A stretch of DNA of 64,000 bases from Ziziphus jujuba (Eukaryota > Streptophyta > Magnoliopsida > Rosales > Rhamnaceae), in NCBI RefSeq assembly GCF_031755915.1, contig NC_083384.1:6316001-6380000 (forward strand). The letters are read 5' to 3'. The first letter of the stretch is position 1, and each line of letters starts with the position of its first letter. The notes under the pieces are model-generated. The model saw nothing but the letters and a program-made list of their open reading frames with translations. It made no database searches and was not told the DNA's origin. Below, one piece after another: positions 1-11,775 of this stretch. The translations under genes and the position numbers were made by a program.

Positions 1-780
1 TGGTTAGATTTTATAAGAAATTTTTTTTTTGCCATTTTTGAAGTTTGCATTTTTTCGGTGGCTAGTTTTCGAAAAAACCCTTTAATTAAAGAATATCAAA
101 TTACTTAAAAAGATATTACTTAATCCAAACAAAGAGTTTTAAAACTCATCCATTCCAAAATATAAATCTCATAATAAAAATGTAAGCTGACACTTCTTTT
201 TACACGAATATAATTTTTATATATGTATATATTGTAGAAATCATTTTTTATGATTTCATAGGCATAATAATTGACTATTATTATTATTATTATTTGTATT
301 TTTCAAAAATTAAAACCTTAAAAGTAGAACATCTTACATAAAAATAATAACATGGGATATTAGCTGGGATATTATCGAAACAGCGAAGGAGGTAAGAAGT
401 GCTTTTCAGGAAAAGCAAGAATAATTTAGGTGAGAAGTATTTTTATTGGAAAAGCAAAAATAATTTAGGTACTAGAACAACACAGCCATAGCTGTAAATA
501 TAGAACACAAGACCAACCAAGACACAAAAGAAAAAGACTGACAACAAACGTGACAAAAAAAAAGAAAAAAAGAAAAAAAGAAACACACTTCCATGTTAAT
601 CCCGTGGCACATACATGTAACCATCATAAGCAAGATGACCATTTATTTGTAGAAGGTCCATTGCTCTGATCACATTCCTGGCGAATTACTCTGTAAGGCC
701 TGCCTAGCTACTTTAGGTAGAGAAATACCGTTCACAATGAAATACCTCATAGGCACAGTGCAAAATATTTCTCTTTATGA
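1..780. other. Intergenic flank downstream of the SEO pseudogene
   Basis: AT-rich sequence with short A/T runs and an ATT microsatellite near 278-293. I see no coding region or transposon end. The last part (about 600-780) lies just 3' of the SEO pseudogene on the minus strand and would include its 3' untranslated region. Confidence 0.5.
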
Positions 781-783
781 TCA

Positions 784-842
784 AGGATAACGAGGATAAC
801 GAGGATAACGAGGATAAGGAGGGTAAGGAGGATAAGGAGGAT
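784..842. repeat. 9-bp minisatellite encoding a YPP/YPR tail
   Basis: Seven imperfect copies of a 9-bp unit (AGGATAACG, then AGGATAAGG) lie in the last SEO exon. On the minus strand one frame reads as three YPP units followed by YPR units and then a stop at 781-783. The frame continuous with the preceding exon reads instead as a hydrophobic Leu/Ile/Val run. The proline-tyrosine reading is the likelier original tail. Confidence 0.8.
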
Positions 843-1902
843 AAAATCCCCTTGGTTTGATCTTAAAATTGTTGGCAGGTGAATTTTGTTGGTTGGTGGT
901 CGAACTTTTGGTGCAAGAAAAACTGATGAATGTATCATTACTTGACCACATTCAAGGCATTTCATGGTCTTTGGAGTAATATTTGCAACTGCGCTTGGAA
1001 TATTAATCTGGCAAGAGTGGCTAAACATGTCAGCCACTTGTTTGTGGTACTCTTTGAATATAGTTTCAAATTTTTCCTCATGAAAATTATTTTCCTCCTT
1101 GCTCTGAAGTTTAATGACCAGCTTCTTCAAGGCCTTTGAGATTTTGGAGCCCTGATCAGCAATTATCCATTTGAACCTTTAACAAGAATACCCTATCCAT
1201 TGGTCTCTATTTTATTGGAAAGTAGCTTTTGGAGTATCTGTAATGTCTTATCACCACCACAGCCACCCTTGACCTCCTCCTGATGAACCTTGATCAAGTA
1301 CATACTTTCTATGATGCTCCAAAACCCCATCTCATTCTTTCCAATTTCTATAGACTCTATGCTAGTGCTTCCTTCTTTTTCTGCATCTTTCAAAAAATTT
1401 CCAAGGTTAACATTTTTTATGTGGCTTTGGAACTTTTTTGATCCAATGTTGGCGGTTCCACCGTAGAAGAAAATGTACTTTTCTTCTTCCATCTGTTCAC
1501 CAAAAATATTTAATCCCTTATAATCTTTTTTATTGCTTCAACAACTGATATTCAAAGATACATTTGGGTTTATATGGATTTATTCACGATTTGTTTTACC
1601 TTGTTACGATTTTAATTTTTCATTTGAGTCATATAAATCTCTAATATATATTTAATTCTCATTCCTTGATGCAATTTAAAAAATATATGTATATATAGGT
1701 GTGTATGTATATGATTTATCTCGATATATGAAGATGCATCCTAAGGAAAATGCTCACCACTTAGTGAGCATTTAATGCATATCCAAATAAGGATACACGG
1801 GTTAATTCTTATACTCATATATCTTTGTTTAGATACGCTTTAGGTCCTTATAGAGTGGTGAGCACCTTCGCCAACAATAGAAGGACTATCTATATTTGTA
1901 TG

Positions 1903-1945
1903 ATATATATATATATATATATATATGTTTGTGTGTGTGTGTGTG
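1903..1945. repeat. (AT)n(GT)n microsatellite
   Basis: A compound dinucleotide run in the SEO intron between the 2461-1970 exon and the 1492-1193 exon. It makes a false hydrophilic extension (THTHKHIYIYI) on the open reading frame that runs through the donor at 1968-1969. Confidence 0.9.
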
Positions 1946-3175
1946 CTCGAGTTTATAACACGTACATACCCATGATTGCATGCTTGGATGAATGTGTTTG
2001 GCTACAAGATGTAGCCAGTTCTCTAAAATAGGTATGGCATCTTCAGCCATCTTAATGAAGGGAAAAGCCTCCATTCCCAATACCCAGATCAATGGTAGTG
2101 CATTAGGGTTTTTGACCTCACCTTGTTGGTTCAGTAACACGACAATAGGGTTACCATTAAAGTGCCACTCCTCTTTAATGAACTTGATGCCTGCAATCGT
2201 TGAGAACATTTGTACAACATACCATGGCATTTGATCTCGAAGTTCCATGAATAGTTGGAGTTGCTCAAGAGTCCGTTCCTCCACAATTGGGATCCATACC
2301 ATCTTATAATGCTTATAGCCTTTTATTCCTTCATAAATCTTTATGAGATTCTTAATATCGACTTCTAAAATGTCTAAACATGAAATTATCAAGAGAACAT
2401 CTTTCCTAGAAAGGACGTCGATGCTCACACCCTGATTCAACAAATTAGACAATAAAATCATATCATTTATTGCAAAATTAATTAAGTACTAATCAGCCTG
2501 GGCGGATGAGAAAGAAGAAAGGGTACTATAGAAAGTACAAGACATACCGCAATAGTGGAACCATCATTTATATGGAGTAAGTGTGTATCATTCTTGGTAG
2601 AAATCAACAGCTTCAAAATGTCCACTACTTCGTGAGATGATTCATCATATTGATTTTTGAATATGCTAACAAGTTTCCAGTGGACATCTGTTTGTTCTGC
2701 AAGTGCATATATATATATATAAAAGAAAGATGAAGCTAATAATTAACTGACATGTCATTTTATATCTAATAAATTGAATGAATATGTGAACAATTAATTA
2801 CTTTGCTGCTCACTAATTTGTCTATGCATTTCAAGATCTTCATGGACAGATGTGAGATACTCAATCCATTTCATTAGATCTTGTGTTTGGCCCCTTAAAT
2901 CAAAATCATGCATTATTGTCGTACTCCTTTTTTTTTTTTTTGGGGTTGTATTAATATATATACTAATTTCTTATAATAATAATAATAATAATAACAAAAA
3001 TCTTACTCATAGCTTTTCAAGTAGGCACCTGAACTGCACAAGCCACAATACTTGTGATTGTCCCATACACATGTTTTTGGATAGTTATTAAAAGTCCTGG
3101 TACATCTGCACTAGTGTAGTGGGTACATAGCTTCTCCAGCTCAAAGACAGATTTGGTAACTTCCAAAATGAGCAT

Positions 3176-3721
3176 TATTGAAACTTAATTCAATACTAAA
3201 CTCATTCACAGTAACAAGAAAGAAAGAAACACACAGAAAAATACACTAATTTTAACAAGGTTCGGTCTAGAAGTGATCTACATCCTCGATGAACTCCATC
3301 CGAGAAGTTCTTGCACTATGAACAAAGATCAAATACACCATTGCAGCAATTTCTCTTGGTTTTACAGATTCTCTACACCCAAAAACCAACCCAGAAACCC
3401 CTTTACAACCTCTCTCTTTCTCATAAATCACTCACCCAGAATGATCCTAAACAATACCATGAGAAAGAGAAAAAACAATGAGAAAGAGGCTACAAGAAGA
3501 AAAGTGAAAACAAGAAGAACAAAGGCTTTGATCGAGAACTAACAGCTTCTGTTATATATTTTTTGTTTCTGCACTTAAGCCATTATTTATAAACCTCCAA
3601 AATAGAAAACTAACTATTGACTCATCCTAACCACTTCCTTAAGTGCAACGGCACCGTTTCACAACTGATGCTTATAATAAATGTTGACTATGACAATCTC
3701 TCAATTGAATCACGACCAACA
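3176..3721 (-). repeat. 3' LTR of the copia element
   Basis: Left-hand copy of the LTR, the 3' LTR in element orientation. It shares the stretch around ACAAGGTTCGGTCTAGAAG with the other copy. On the minus strand its inner edge is preceded by a purine-rich tract (AAGGTGGAGTATG, plus-strand 3720-3735) that can serve as the polypurine tract. Confidence 0.9.
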
Positions 3722-4024
3722 TACTCCACCTTGATTCAAGAGAGAGGGAAAAATTATGTGCAAGACTCCTTGGATTTCTCAGTTCACTGATTTAACCTAT
3801 CAACCAGGTTCAACTCTTAGCAAATTTTGCAAGTTTCAAATTTGCTAACTGGAAGCACTTTAGTTCCCATATCTGCTGGATTATATGGTATTGCAACCTT
3901 ATCCAAGCCGATAACTCCTTCATTCACAATATCCCTTGTGAAATAGTACTTCACATCAATGTGCTTTGTTTGAACGTGATAAACAGGTCATACATATGCT
4001 TCTTCTTGACTGTAGCCTAGGCTT

Positions 4025-7000
4025 CTAGCTGATACAATTATTGCAAAGTGTAAATACATAAGAACTAGTTAACCTTCTTCTATCTCTGTCACCTACATAA
4101 TCAGAGTCTACATATCCTTTGAGAATCACACCTTCTTTACAGTGACTAAACATCAAGCCAACATCACAAGTCCCTTTAAGGTATTTCAGAAGCCATTGAA
4201 GAGCCTCCCAATGTTTTCTTCCAGGATTTGCCATATATCTACTAAGAATACTGATTGCATGAGCTAGATCAGGCCTTTTATAGATCATAACATACATGAC
4301 AGACCCTTTCGCACTTTCATAAGGCACATTATTCATGTCTTCCTTTTCTTCTTCGGTTTGGGGACACAAACTAGCAGATAGCTTGAAATGATTCCCAAGT
4401 GGTACATTTGTTGAATTTGCAGCACTCATAGAAAACTTAGACAATATTTTCTGGACATAACTTTTCTGATTCAAGAAAAGATGATTCTTCAATTTGTCCC
4501 TTTCAATGTTCATCCCTAAAATCTTCTTTGCTAGTCTAAGCTCCTTCATATCAAATTCAGCCTTCAACTCATCCTTAATGACCTTGATATTCTCCATAAT
4601 TTGACCAATCAATAACATGTCATCGACATATAAGAGTAAGTAGACTGAATCATGATAGTTTTCACCCTTGTAATATAGACAACTATCATAGCTGCTCCTT
4701 TTAAATCCAACTTTTAAAACATAAGTGTCAAATCTCCTATATCACTACCGAGGTGATTGCTTCAAACCGTATAATGACCTCTTCAGCAAGAAAACCCTAC
4801 TTTTACTCGAGTTTGAGACCTCAAAGCCTTCAGGTTGCTTCATATATATAACCTCATCAAGCTCACCATGTAGAAATGCTGTTTTCACATAAAGTTGTTC
4901 CAGCTCCTAGTTGAAATGAGCAACTAATGAAAAAATCATCCTAATAGTTGTGTACTTCACCATAGGTGAGAAAATTTCAGTATAATCTATCCCTTGTACC
5001 TGTGTGAATCCTTTAGCAACTAATCTTGTTTAAAATCTAACTAGACCAGCATTTAATATCCCCTTTTTCACTCTAAAAATCCATTTGCAGTCAATTACCT
5101 TCTGAGTTGTAGGTTTAGGAACCAACACCCATGTCTTATTCTTGTGTAAGGAATTTAATTCTTCCAACATAGTTTTATACCACAATTTGGAATGCTTACT
5201 CTTCATAGCTTCAGAATAGGTCATAGGTTTCTTATCAGCAAGTTCCTAAAAACATACTAGAGCAAACATAGTGGAGTTAGAAGAAATAAATTTGACAGGG
5301 GGTTTTACCACTCTCCTTTGCCTATCTCTAGCCCATTGGTAATGTTGTAGAGGATTAGAGCCTTCAGCAATTGATTCTTCTTCAATTTCTTGATATGGTT
5401 ACTCATCTGTAGATTCTGGAAGTTGTATTTTAGCTTTAGCTTCCATTTGGGTTACTTGGTCTTCCTTTGCCTTCATATATGGCTAAACCTCAAATTGAAC
5501 TGATTTATCTTTGATGGAAATTTCAGTCCTTGCATCCTTATTACTCAAGCAAGGCATAATATTTTCATTAAAAATAACATCCCTACTTATTATGGTTTTA
5601 AAACCTTTCAAGTCTCTAACCCACAGCCTATATCCTTTAACTCCCTTGGGATAACATAGAAAAGCACACTTCAATGATCTAGGCTCAAGTTTCCTTTCAT
5701 TGTGATGAGTATATGCTGCACATCCAAAGATTTTTAGCCTCGTATAATCTACTGGTTTGCCTGTCCACATTTCTTCAAAAGTTTTAAATTCTATAGCTAT
5801 TGATGGACACCTATTCACTAAATAGGTTACTGTCATGACAGCTTCACCCAAAAATGGTTTTGGTAGACTAGAACTTAGCAACATGCACCTAACCTTGTCT
5901 AGTAAGGTCCTGTTCATCCTCTCAGCAACTCCATTTTACTGAGGAGTATAACTAACTATCCTATCCCTAAAAATTCCAACATCTTTGCAGAAATTGTCAA
6001 ATTCTAGATTACAAAACTCCAGCCTATTATCAGTTATTAACACTTTCAATGTTTTCCCTGTTTGGTTTTGAACTAAAGAATGCCAATGTTTAAATTTAAC
6101 AAAAGCCTCACTTTTATATTTTAATAGAAAAATCCAAACTTTTCTACAAAAATCATCAACAATTGAAAGAAAATACTTGTTACCTCCATGAGTAGGTGTG
6201 CTGACTGGTCCCCATAAATCTGCATGTGCATAATCCAGTATTGAGGTAGCTATATGTGTTCTTAGCTTGAAACTCAATTGATGTTGCTTCCTTAATATGC
6301 AGTGCTCACAAAATTCCATCTTACTGATTTTGTTCTTTCCAAACAGCCCTTGCTTGTTGAGAATCTGAAGGCCTTTCTCACTGATATGCCCCAACCTTTT
6401 ATGCCAAAGTTGAGTCTAATCTTGATTCGAACCCATAGCCGCTGCATTAATCCCAGTTACTGTTTTTCCTTGCAAAACATACAATCCATTTCTCTTGATT
6501 CCTCTCATGATAGTAAGAGCACCTTTACTGATCTTCATTAACCCATTTATAGATTTACAACTAAAACCTGATTCATCCAAGAGTCCAAGTGAAATGAGGT
6601 TTCTTTGCAGCTCAGGAACAAACCTTATATTGCTCAAGGTCCTTATCACTCCATCACTCATTCTAATAGGAATATCTCCAATTCCAGTCACATTGCAAGC
6701 TTGATTATTGCCTAATAGCACTTGACCACCATTTAACTTTCGAAAATTAACAAACCAATCTTGTCTTAGACACATATGAAAGATACATCCAGAGTCCAGA
6801 ATCCATTCCTAACTTGTTTGATCCATTGAAACAACCAATACATCTCCAATGTCATCCTCATTGCTTACTACAGTAACATCTCCATTTTCAGAATGTTTCT
6901 CTCTATTTTCTTTATTTATCCTCTTATAGCAATCTTTCCTTCCTCTATTTCTTCACTTAAATCTAGATTTGTCTCTAGATTTTCCCTTGAAATTGTTATT

Positions 7001-7440
7001 ATAGCCTTTTAAATTTCTGACAGGATTTCTTCCTCTAGTAATCAGACCTTCCCCACAAGTGTTAGGCCTCTCAATTTTCATTTCCAACTCTTTTGCTCTC
7101 AAGAAATTTATGACAATATCAGTGGTCAAAAGCTCTCTTCCATACTTAATTGCATTCTTAATATCCTTATAACTATCAGGAAGGGAATTTAATAGAATCA
7201 CAGCATGATGTTCATCAGTGAATTTCTTATTGCAGTTAGCCAAATCTAAACCCAGCTTATTTAATTCATCAAGATTCTCCTCTAAATCCTTTGTTGGATT
7301 CATCTTGAAACCAAAATTTTTTTCCAGCAAGTATATTTTATTTGGCAAATTTTTGTTACACTAGGATTGCCTTCATCTTTTGCCTCCATAAAAGGAAGTC
7401 TCCTTTTTCATTGAAGACCTCTAACTCTACCTTTGACCCC
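4025..7440 (-). pseudogene. Copia gag-pol remnant (gag, protease, integrase, RT, RNase H)
   Basis: Order on the minus strand is gag (about 7440-6953, with a UBN2-type stretch LLNSLPDSYKD), protease (WILDSGC near 6790-6810), GAG-pre-integrase and integrase (HADLWGPV and the DDFCRKVW region, 6394-5936, continuing 5917-5483), then reverse transcriptase and RNase H (5224-4025; YVDDM just above 4618; IKGYVDSDYVGD-like near the end). Protease-integrase-RT order is diagnostic of Ty1-copia. Stops and frame changes split it into at least six pieces, so it cannot act on its own. Confidence 0.9.
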
Positions 7441-7527
7441 ATTTAGCCTTCTTGTTTGTCACTTAGGAATTTCTTCAAACAGATGGTAGGCACACATTTT
7501 TTTCTTATGAATGAGTATAGAAAAAAT

Positions 7528-7540
7528 GCTCTGATACCAC
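7528..7540 (-). other. Primer-binding site of the copia element
   Basis: The minus strand reads GTGGTATCAGAGC directly after the 5' LTR. This is the standard complement of the 3' end of initiator tRNA-Met and fixes the element's orientation. Confidence 0.9.
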
Positions 7541-8070
7541 TATTGATACTTAATTCAATACTAAACTCATTCATAGTAACAAGAAAGAAACACACAGAAA
7601 AACACATAAATGTTAACAAGGTTCGGTCTAGAAGTGACCTACATCCTCAGTGAACTCCATTCAAGAAGTTCTTGCACTATGAACAAAGATCAAATACACC
7701 ATTGCAGCAGTTTCTCCTCGTTTTACGGATTCTCTATGCCCAGAAACCCCTTTACAACCTCTCTCTTTCTCACAAATCACTCACCCAGAATGATCCTAAA
7801 CAATACCAAGAGAAAGAGAAAAACCAATGAGAAAGAGGCTGCAAGAAGAAAAGAGAAAATAAGAAGAACAAAGGCTTTAATTGAGAACTAACAACTTCTG
7901 TCTTATATTTTTTGTCTCTGCAGTTAAGCCATTATTTATAAACCTCCAAAATAGCAAACTAACTACTGACTCATCCTAACCACTTCCTTAAGTGCAACGG
8001 CACCGTTTCACAACTGATGCTTATAAGAAACAATGAATTTGACCATCTCTTAATTGAATCACAACCAGTA
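7541..8070 (-). repeat. 5' LTR of the copia element
   Basis: Right-hand LTR copy, the 5' LTR in element orientation. It is bounded outside by the AGCAT target duplication and inside by the primer-binding site. It lacks an insertion of about 16 bp present in the other copy, around 3378-3393. Confidence 0.9.
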
Positions 8071-9006
8071 AGCATGATGAGATTTCTAAGCTCAACAATT
8101 GGCTTTTCCTGCTGGTCGACTTTCTGGTCTATGATATAGGCATATTCAAACTTCAAGATTGCCATTGACAAGCAAAATTCTTTTGGTAAGGATGACTGAT
8201 CGGTCAAGTCCTTCTTGAGTCACCAGAATTCCCCAAACTCCATAGGTAAAGCTGCAAGGCTCAGTGCTAGCTTTGCATCCATTGAGTAGCTTGATAGCAA
8301 GTTCAGGATTGCCACCGCCGTTTTCTCAACTTTTACTTGATCATCTTGGGCCATGCTTGCAGCCTTCATGTAATGTAGACCATATATATAAACTACTAAT
8401 TTAACAAAATAAAATGCCTCACATCCACACCTATAAGGTTATGGTTTGAAATGTACGCCTTCTTCCCTTTTATGTTAAGAATTATTGTAATAATGTTATT
8501 AAAAAAAAAAACTAAAGAAAGAGTAGTTTGTTATGTAAAATGTGCATATATTTAAATTAATTTTTATAAACGATTTTAGGTAATAGATGTCTAAAGGTTT
8601 AATTTGTGGAACCAATTCGATGGAAATTAGCTTGATTGTATTTGATGGTGACTTAAAACTTGAATTAGGACGCCTGAATTCCATGTTTTGCTCAGGTGCC
8701 CTGCGCTGTAGAAAGTAATCATAATGAAATCAATCATTGTTTACATCAAAATGTATATATATATATATATTTTCCCATTTAAAAAAGAAGAAGAATTAAA
8801 GTAACTTTATATATATATACCTGGACATCATTAGTTGCAGTAAGCATGATGTTTTTGACCAGATCCAAAAGACATTCAACATCCAACTTTTTCTCACCAG
8901 TGGCAGGGATTGTCCCATACACGATTTCATCAAGGATGATTGGTAGCCCCAACTTTTTAGGCTTTCCTGAGCTAAGCAATGCCATTTGTGTGGAAATTAA
9001 TTCCAT

Positions 9007-9228
9007 AGGAAAAAGAAAACACTGTTATCTAGCTAGTTTATTAGATTGTTACTGGCTTGTGTTTTGAATTGCAATATGTTGCTCAACCACTATTTATAGC
9101 CATCAAGACCATATATACTTATTTTCATAAAATAATAATAACAATAATTAATAATAAATTAATACTGCACTGGTTTATTATTGCACCTCGACTGACCCAA
9201 TTGTAGATCTCAAGCTTGTTATATGACG
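9007..9228. promoter_or_regulatory. Upstream region of the SEO pseudogene
   Basis: About 220 bp 5' of the SEO start codon (minus strand), ending at the TRIM. The part around 9085-9175 (TTTATAGCCATCAAGACC and following AT-rich bases) recurs at about 32865-32935, upstream of the metacaspase gene. That marks it as part of a duplicated block. Confidence 0.4.
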
Positions 9229-9581
9229 TGTGAGATCCCATATCGGTTGGAAAGGAGAACGAAGCATGCCTTATAAGGCTGTAAATACCTTTCTCTTGTG
9301 AGGCCTTTTAAAACTGTGCGGGCAGGGCCCGAAGCGGACAATATCACATGCAGGTGGACTGGGTTGTTACAGTTGGTATCAGAGCCAGTACCCAGATTGG
9401 TGTGCCAACGAGGATGCTGGGCCCCAAGGGGGATGGATTGTAAGATCCCACATCTGTTGGAAAGGGGAACAAAGCATGCCTTATAAGGCAGTGGATACCT
9501 TTCCCTTGTGAGGCCTTTTAAAACCGTGAGGGCGAGATCCAAAGCGGACAATATCACATGCGGGTGGACTAGGTTGTTACA
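9229..9581 (+). mobile_element. TRIM (small non-autonomous LTR element) with both LTRs
   Basis: Two 143-bp LTRs (9229-9371 and 9439-9581) start TGTGAGATCCCA/TGTAAGATCCCA and end GTTGTTACA. They flank only 67 bp of internal sequence, which opens with a primer-binding site (TTGGTATCAGAGCC). Flanks TGACG (9224-9228) and TGACA (9582-9586) are a likely 5-bp target duplication with one change. There is no coding capacity. Related copies lie at 39599, 45831 and 51942. Confidence 0.9.
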
Positions 9582-9586
9582 TGACA

Positions 9587-9705
9587 ACCTAAACGCCAAT
9601 ACTGCTAGACAACTTAAACTGTTCTATTACTTTTTCTTTTTGGATGAATAATCGTTTTGTGAAGTTTTGAAATAGTGTTATTGAAGTCCCAGAAGTTGGA
9701 CTTTA
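9587..9705 (+). repeat. Short copy of the 10.9-11.8 kb repeat unit
   Basis: The sequence from GACAACCTAAACGCCAAT through GAAATAGTGTTATTGAAGTC resembles parts of the two tandem units at 10950-11775. It is a third, diverged copy. Confidence 0.6.
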
Positions 9706-10039
9706 ATTAATTAATTAATATTCATATCATATATCATGTATAGTTGAGTTGTCACTTTTCCCAAAAGCTATAACTGATGGGAGGTGAGCGAGCTTTCATT
9801 TCTTTTATATTTTTTTGCCTAACATTCTTCCTTTATATGTAGGTAGGCTAGTTTATATTTTTTTATAACATCCTTCCTTCATATGGAGGAAGGCTGGCCT
9901 TTTTTGGGTTACATGTGTTTTTGATTTTGGTTGGAGCTGTTAGAGTTTTATATCGAGAGCTCTTTAATCTTTGGTTTTGATACCAAATTGAATTGCTAAG
10001 TCTCCTAAAAGTTTAAACTAATGGAAGATGGATTTTCAT

Positions 10040-10600
10040 TTCTTCTATATTTTTCTCCAGCATATATAAGTAATAGGATTGTTTTGAAATTTCTATGGAT
10101 AAGTATTCCTAGGCTTAGTCCAATGGCAATAGCATTGTCTTACAAATCATGTTAAACTTCTAACCTGATTAATGAATAAGTCGTATTTGAATTAAATAAT
10201 TTTGACATGATTAATAAATGAATTAACAAAAATAGGATCTACCAACATGAATTGCCATTCACAATGAAAAAATGGTAGGGTTTGTATGCATCTATAGATT
10301 CATCAAAGATCCATTCATAAAATATTCATAGATTTAGCTCAATGGTTAAATCACTAGAAATACACCTTCACATTCCAGATTCGACTAGGTCTAGGTGAAA
10401 TCCCACACCCCTTAAGGTTAGAATATATTATAATCACTGTTGGAAAAAAAAAAAAAAAAGACCCATACAAAAAAGAATTATAAAGGTTTGTTTAAGTCTT
10501 TTTTTAACTTAAGGTTTAGTCTTTTGCATTATAATAATTATTACACTCTTTTAATTAATTTACTCAGAAGCATTAGTGATGTAATAGAAGATTATGAGAA
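10040..10600 (+). repeat. Duplicated intergenic block, copy 1
   Basis: The block running from TTCTATGGATAAGTATTCC through GGCTTAGTCCAATGGCAA to GAATTATAAAGGTTTG recurs at about 28485-28940. A partial third copy is split by solo LTR C (29030-29206 and 32567-32690). No gene is seen in it. Confidence 0.75.
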
Positions 10601-10949
10601 AGACGAGAGTCAATCAAATATGATTAACGATAAATAAAGTTTTGTTGAGTCGAACATAAATACCAAAGCTTATTCATGCCATCGTTTCCCATAAAATTAT
10701 GCTAAAGGTTGTCAAAATCCTATAACTTTCCAGAAGGTTCATAAAAGCACCAACAACTATCCTCTATTGTATAAATAATAATTTTTTTTTATGACGAACG
10801 TTTTGCAATCTTTTTTTAATTTTTTTTTTCCATGTCTTTCTGAGACGCATTCTATGTTTGTTGATTATTGATCTAATCCTCCATTGCACCGACGTCAATA
10901 TTATCCATTTCCAGTTGATCATGAACTTTAGCTGTTCGAAAAACTAACC
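10601..10949. other. Intergenic, nothing recognised
   Basis: AT-rich sequence with homopolymer runs. I see no coding pattern, RNA gene or transposon end. Confidence 0.5.
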
Positions 10950-11775
10950 AAGTTTTAATTGGCAATTTGTTTTTGTTTTTTTTTTAAATAAAAAATGCCA
11001 AGTCTTCTTTTATAATTGAAAAAATATGCTAGATGTGCTCAATTGAGTGAAAATTTTGAATTAGATCGTGCTATGTCAAAGTCTTTTCTTTTTTGGTTAA
11101 AAAAAGTCAGTATTTCTTTATTTTTGTTGCCAGTCATTATTATCCAGTTCAGTATTATATGACGACCTAAACGCCAATTTTGTTAGCCGACTTAAAGTGT
11201 CCTATTAATTTATTTATTATTATTTTTTTTTTAAAGAATAACCATTTTGTCAAGTTTTGAAATAGAGCTACGGAGGTCTCAGAGCAGTGACGGAACCAAG
11301 ATGGCTAGGTTGGGGAGCTACAATGTAAAAGGAAAATAATAATAATAATAATAATTTATTTGAAGAATTAACCATGTTTTAATTGGCAATTTGATGTTCT
11401 TTTTTTTTTTTTTTTTAAAAATGCCAAGTCTTCTTTAAGAATAATGTCAAGTGTCTTTTTTTTTTTTTCCCGTTCAAGTCTTCTTTAGATCGTGCTATGT
11501 CAAAGTCATTTTTTATTTTTTAGATTAAAAAAGGTCAGTCTTTCATTATAATTGTTTCCAGTCAATATTATCCATTTCATTATTATAAGACGATCTAAAC
11601 GCCCACTTTTGTTAGCCAATTTAAACTGTTCTATTAATTTTTTTTTTCGGACGAATAATCGTTTTGTCAAGTTTTGAAATAGTGCTATTGACGTCTCAGA
11701 ACAGTGACCGAACCAAGATGGTTGCATGGGGCGGCCGGGGGCACAATGTAGAAGGAAACTAATAATAATAATATA
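10950..11775 (+). repeat. Two tandem units of about 410 bp
   Basis: Unit 1 (about 10950-11357) and unit 2 (about 11367-11775) share, in order, TTTTAATTGGCAATTTG, AATGCCAAGTCTTCTTT, ATCGTGCTATGTCAAAGTC, the ACG-CTAAACGCC stretch, GTTTTGAAATAG, CAGTGAC-GAACCAAGATGG and an AATAAT run. A partial relative lies upstream of the metacaspase (about 32690-32740). It looks like local tandem duplication of non-coding DNA. Confidence 0.75.

Larger units (their letters stand above)
3176..8070 (-). mobile_element. Ty1-copia LTR retrotransposon inserted in an SEO exon
   Basis: Two direct repeats (3176-3721 and 7541-8070) flank a gag-pol remnant read on the minus strand. The 5-bp target duplication AGCAT is at 3171-3175 and 8071-8075. 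Next to the right-hand (5') LTR, 7528-7540 reads GTGGTATCAGAGC on the minus strand, the usual primer-binding site matching initiator tRNA-Met. LTR tips are TGTTGG-like and CAATA. Removing the element and one AGCAT restores a continuous SEO exon. By eye the two LTRs differ at roughly 15-20 of the first 230 aligned bases, plus an indel of about 16 bp, so the insertion is not recent. Confidence 0.93.
781..9006 (-). pseudogene. SEO: Sieve element occlusion (SEO) protein pseudogene, split by a copia retrotransposon
   Basis: SEO proteins are the P-protein/forisome subunits that form phloem filaments in sieve elements. Reading minus, the exons I see are: about 9006-8821 (MELISTQMALLSSGK..., ending TATNDVQ before a GT donor); 8363-8076 joined across the insertion to about 3175-3040 (ending VYGTITSIVACA); about 2883-2803; about 2700-2548 (DGSTIA); 2461-1970 (VWIPIVEE, MPWYVVQ, IKEEWHF, AFPFIKMAED); 1492-1193 (EEEKYIFFYGG); and a last exon to about 781 (CLECGQV). 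Donors at 8819-8820 and 1968-1969 and the exon start at 1492 keep frame. Lesions: TGA at 8220-8222 in a conserved FW-x-L stretch; copia insertion with AGCAT duplication; TAG at 1193-1195; a frame change near 1165; and a one-base frame change near 933. The order and motifs make the family secure; exact exon edges are approximate. Confidence 0.88.

Noticed and set aside
747..1130. A hydrophobic C-terminal tail (LILLTLLILVILVILVIL) as a membrane anchor of the SEO protein
   Set aside because: The run is the wrong-frame reading of a 9-bp minisatellite; the next frame gives YPP/YPR units, more in keeping with a soluble protein.
3179..3718. Copia LTR ends set at the nearest TG and CA bases
   Set aside because: Those ends give no target duplication. 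Moving them by three bases gives a perfect AGCAT duplication and restores the SEO frame.
9229..9581. A Cassandra-type TRIM with 5S rRNA-like LTRs
   Set aside because: The 143-bp LTRs are shorter than Cassandra LTRs and I see no 5S rRNA-like promoter boxes in them.
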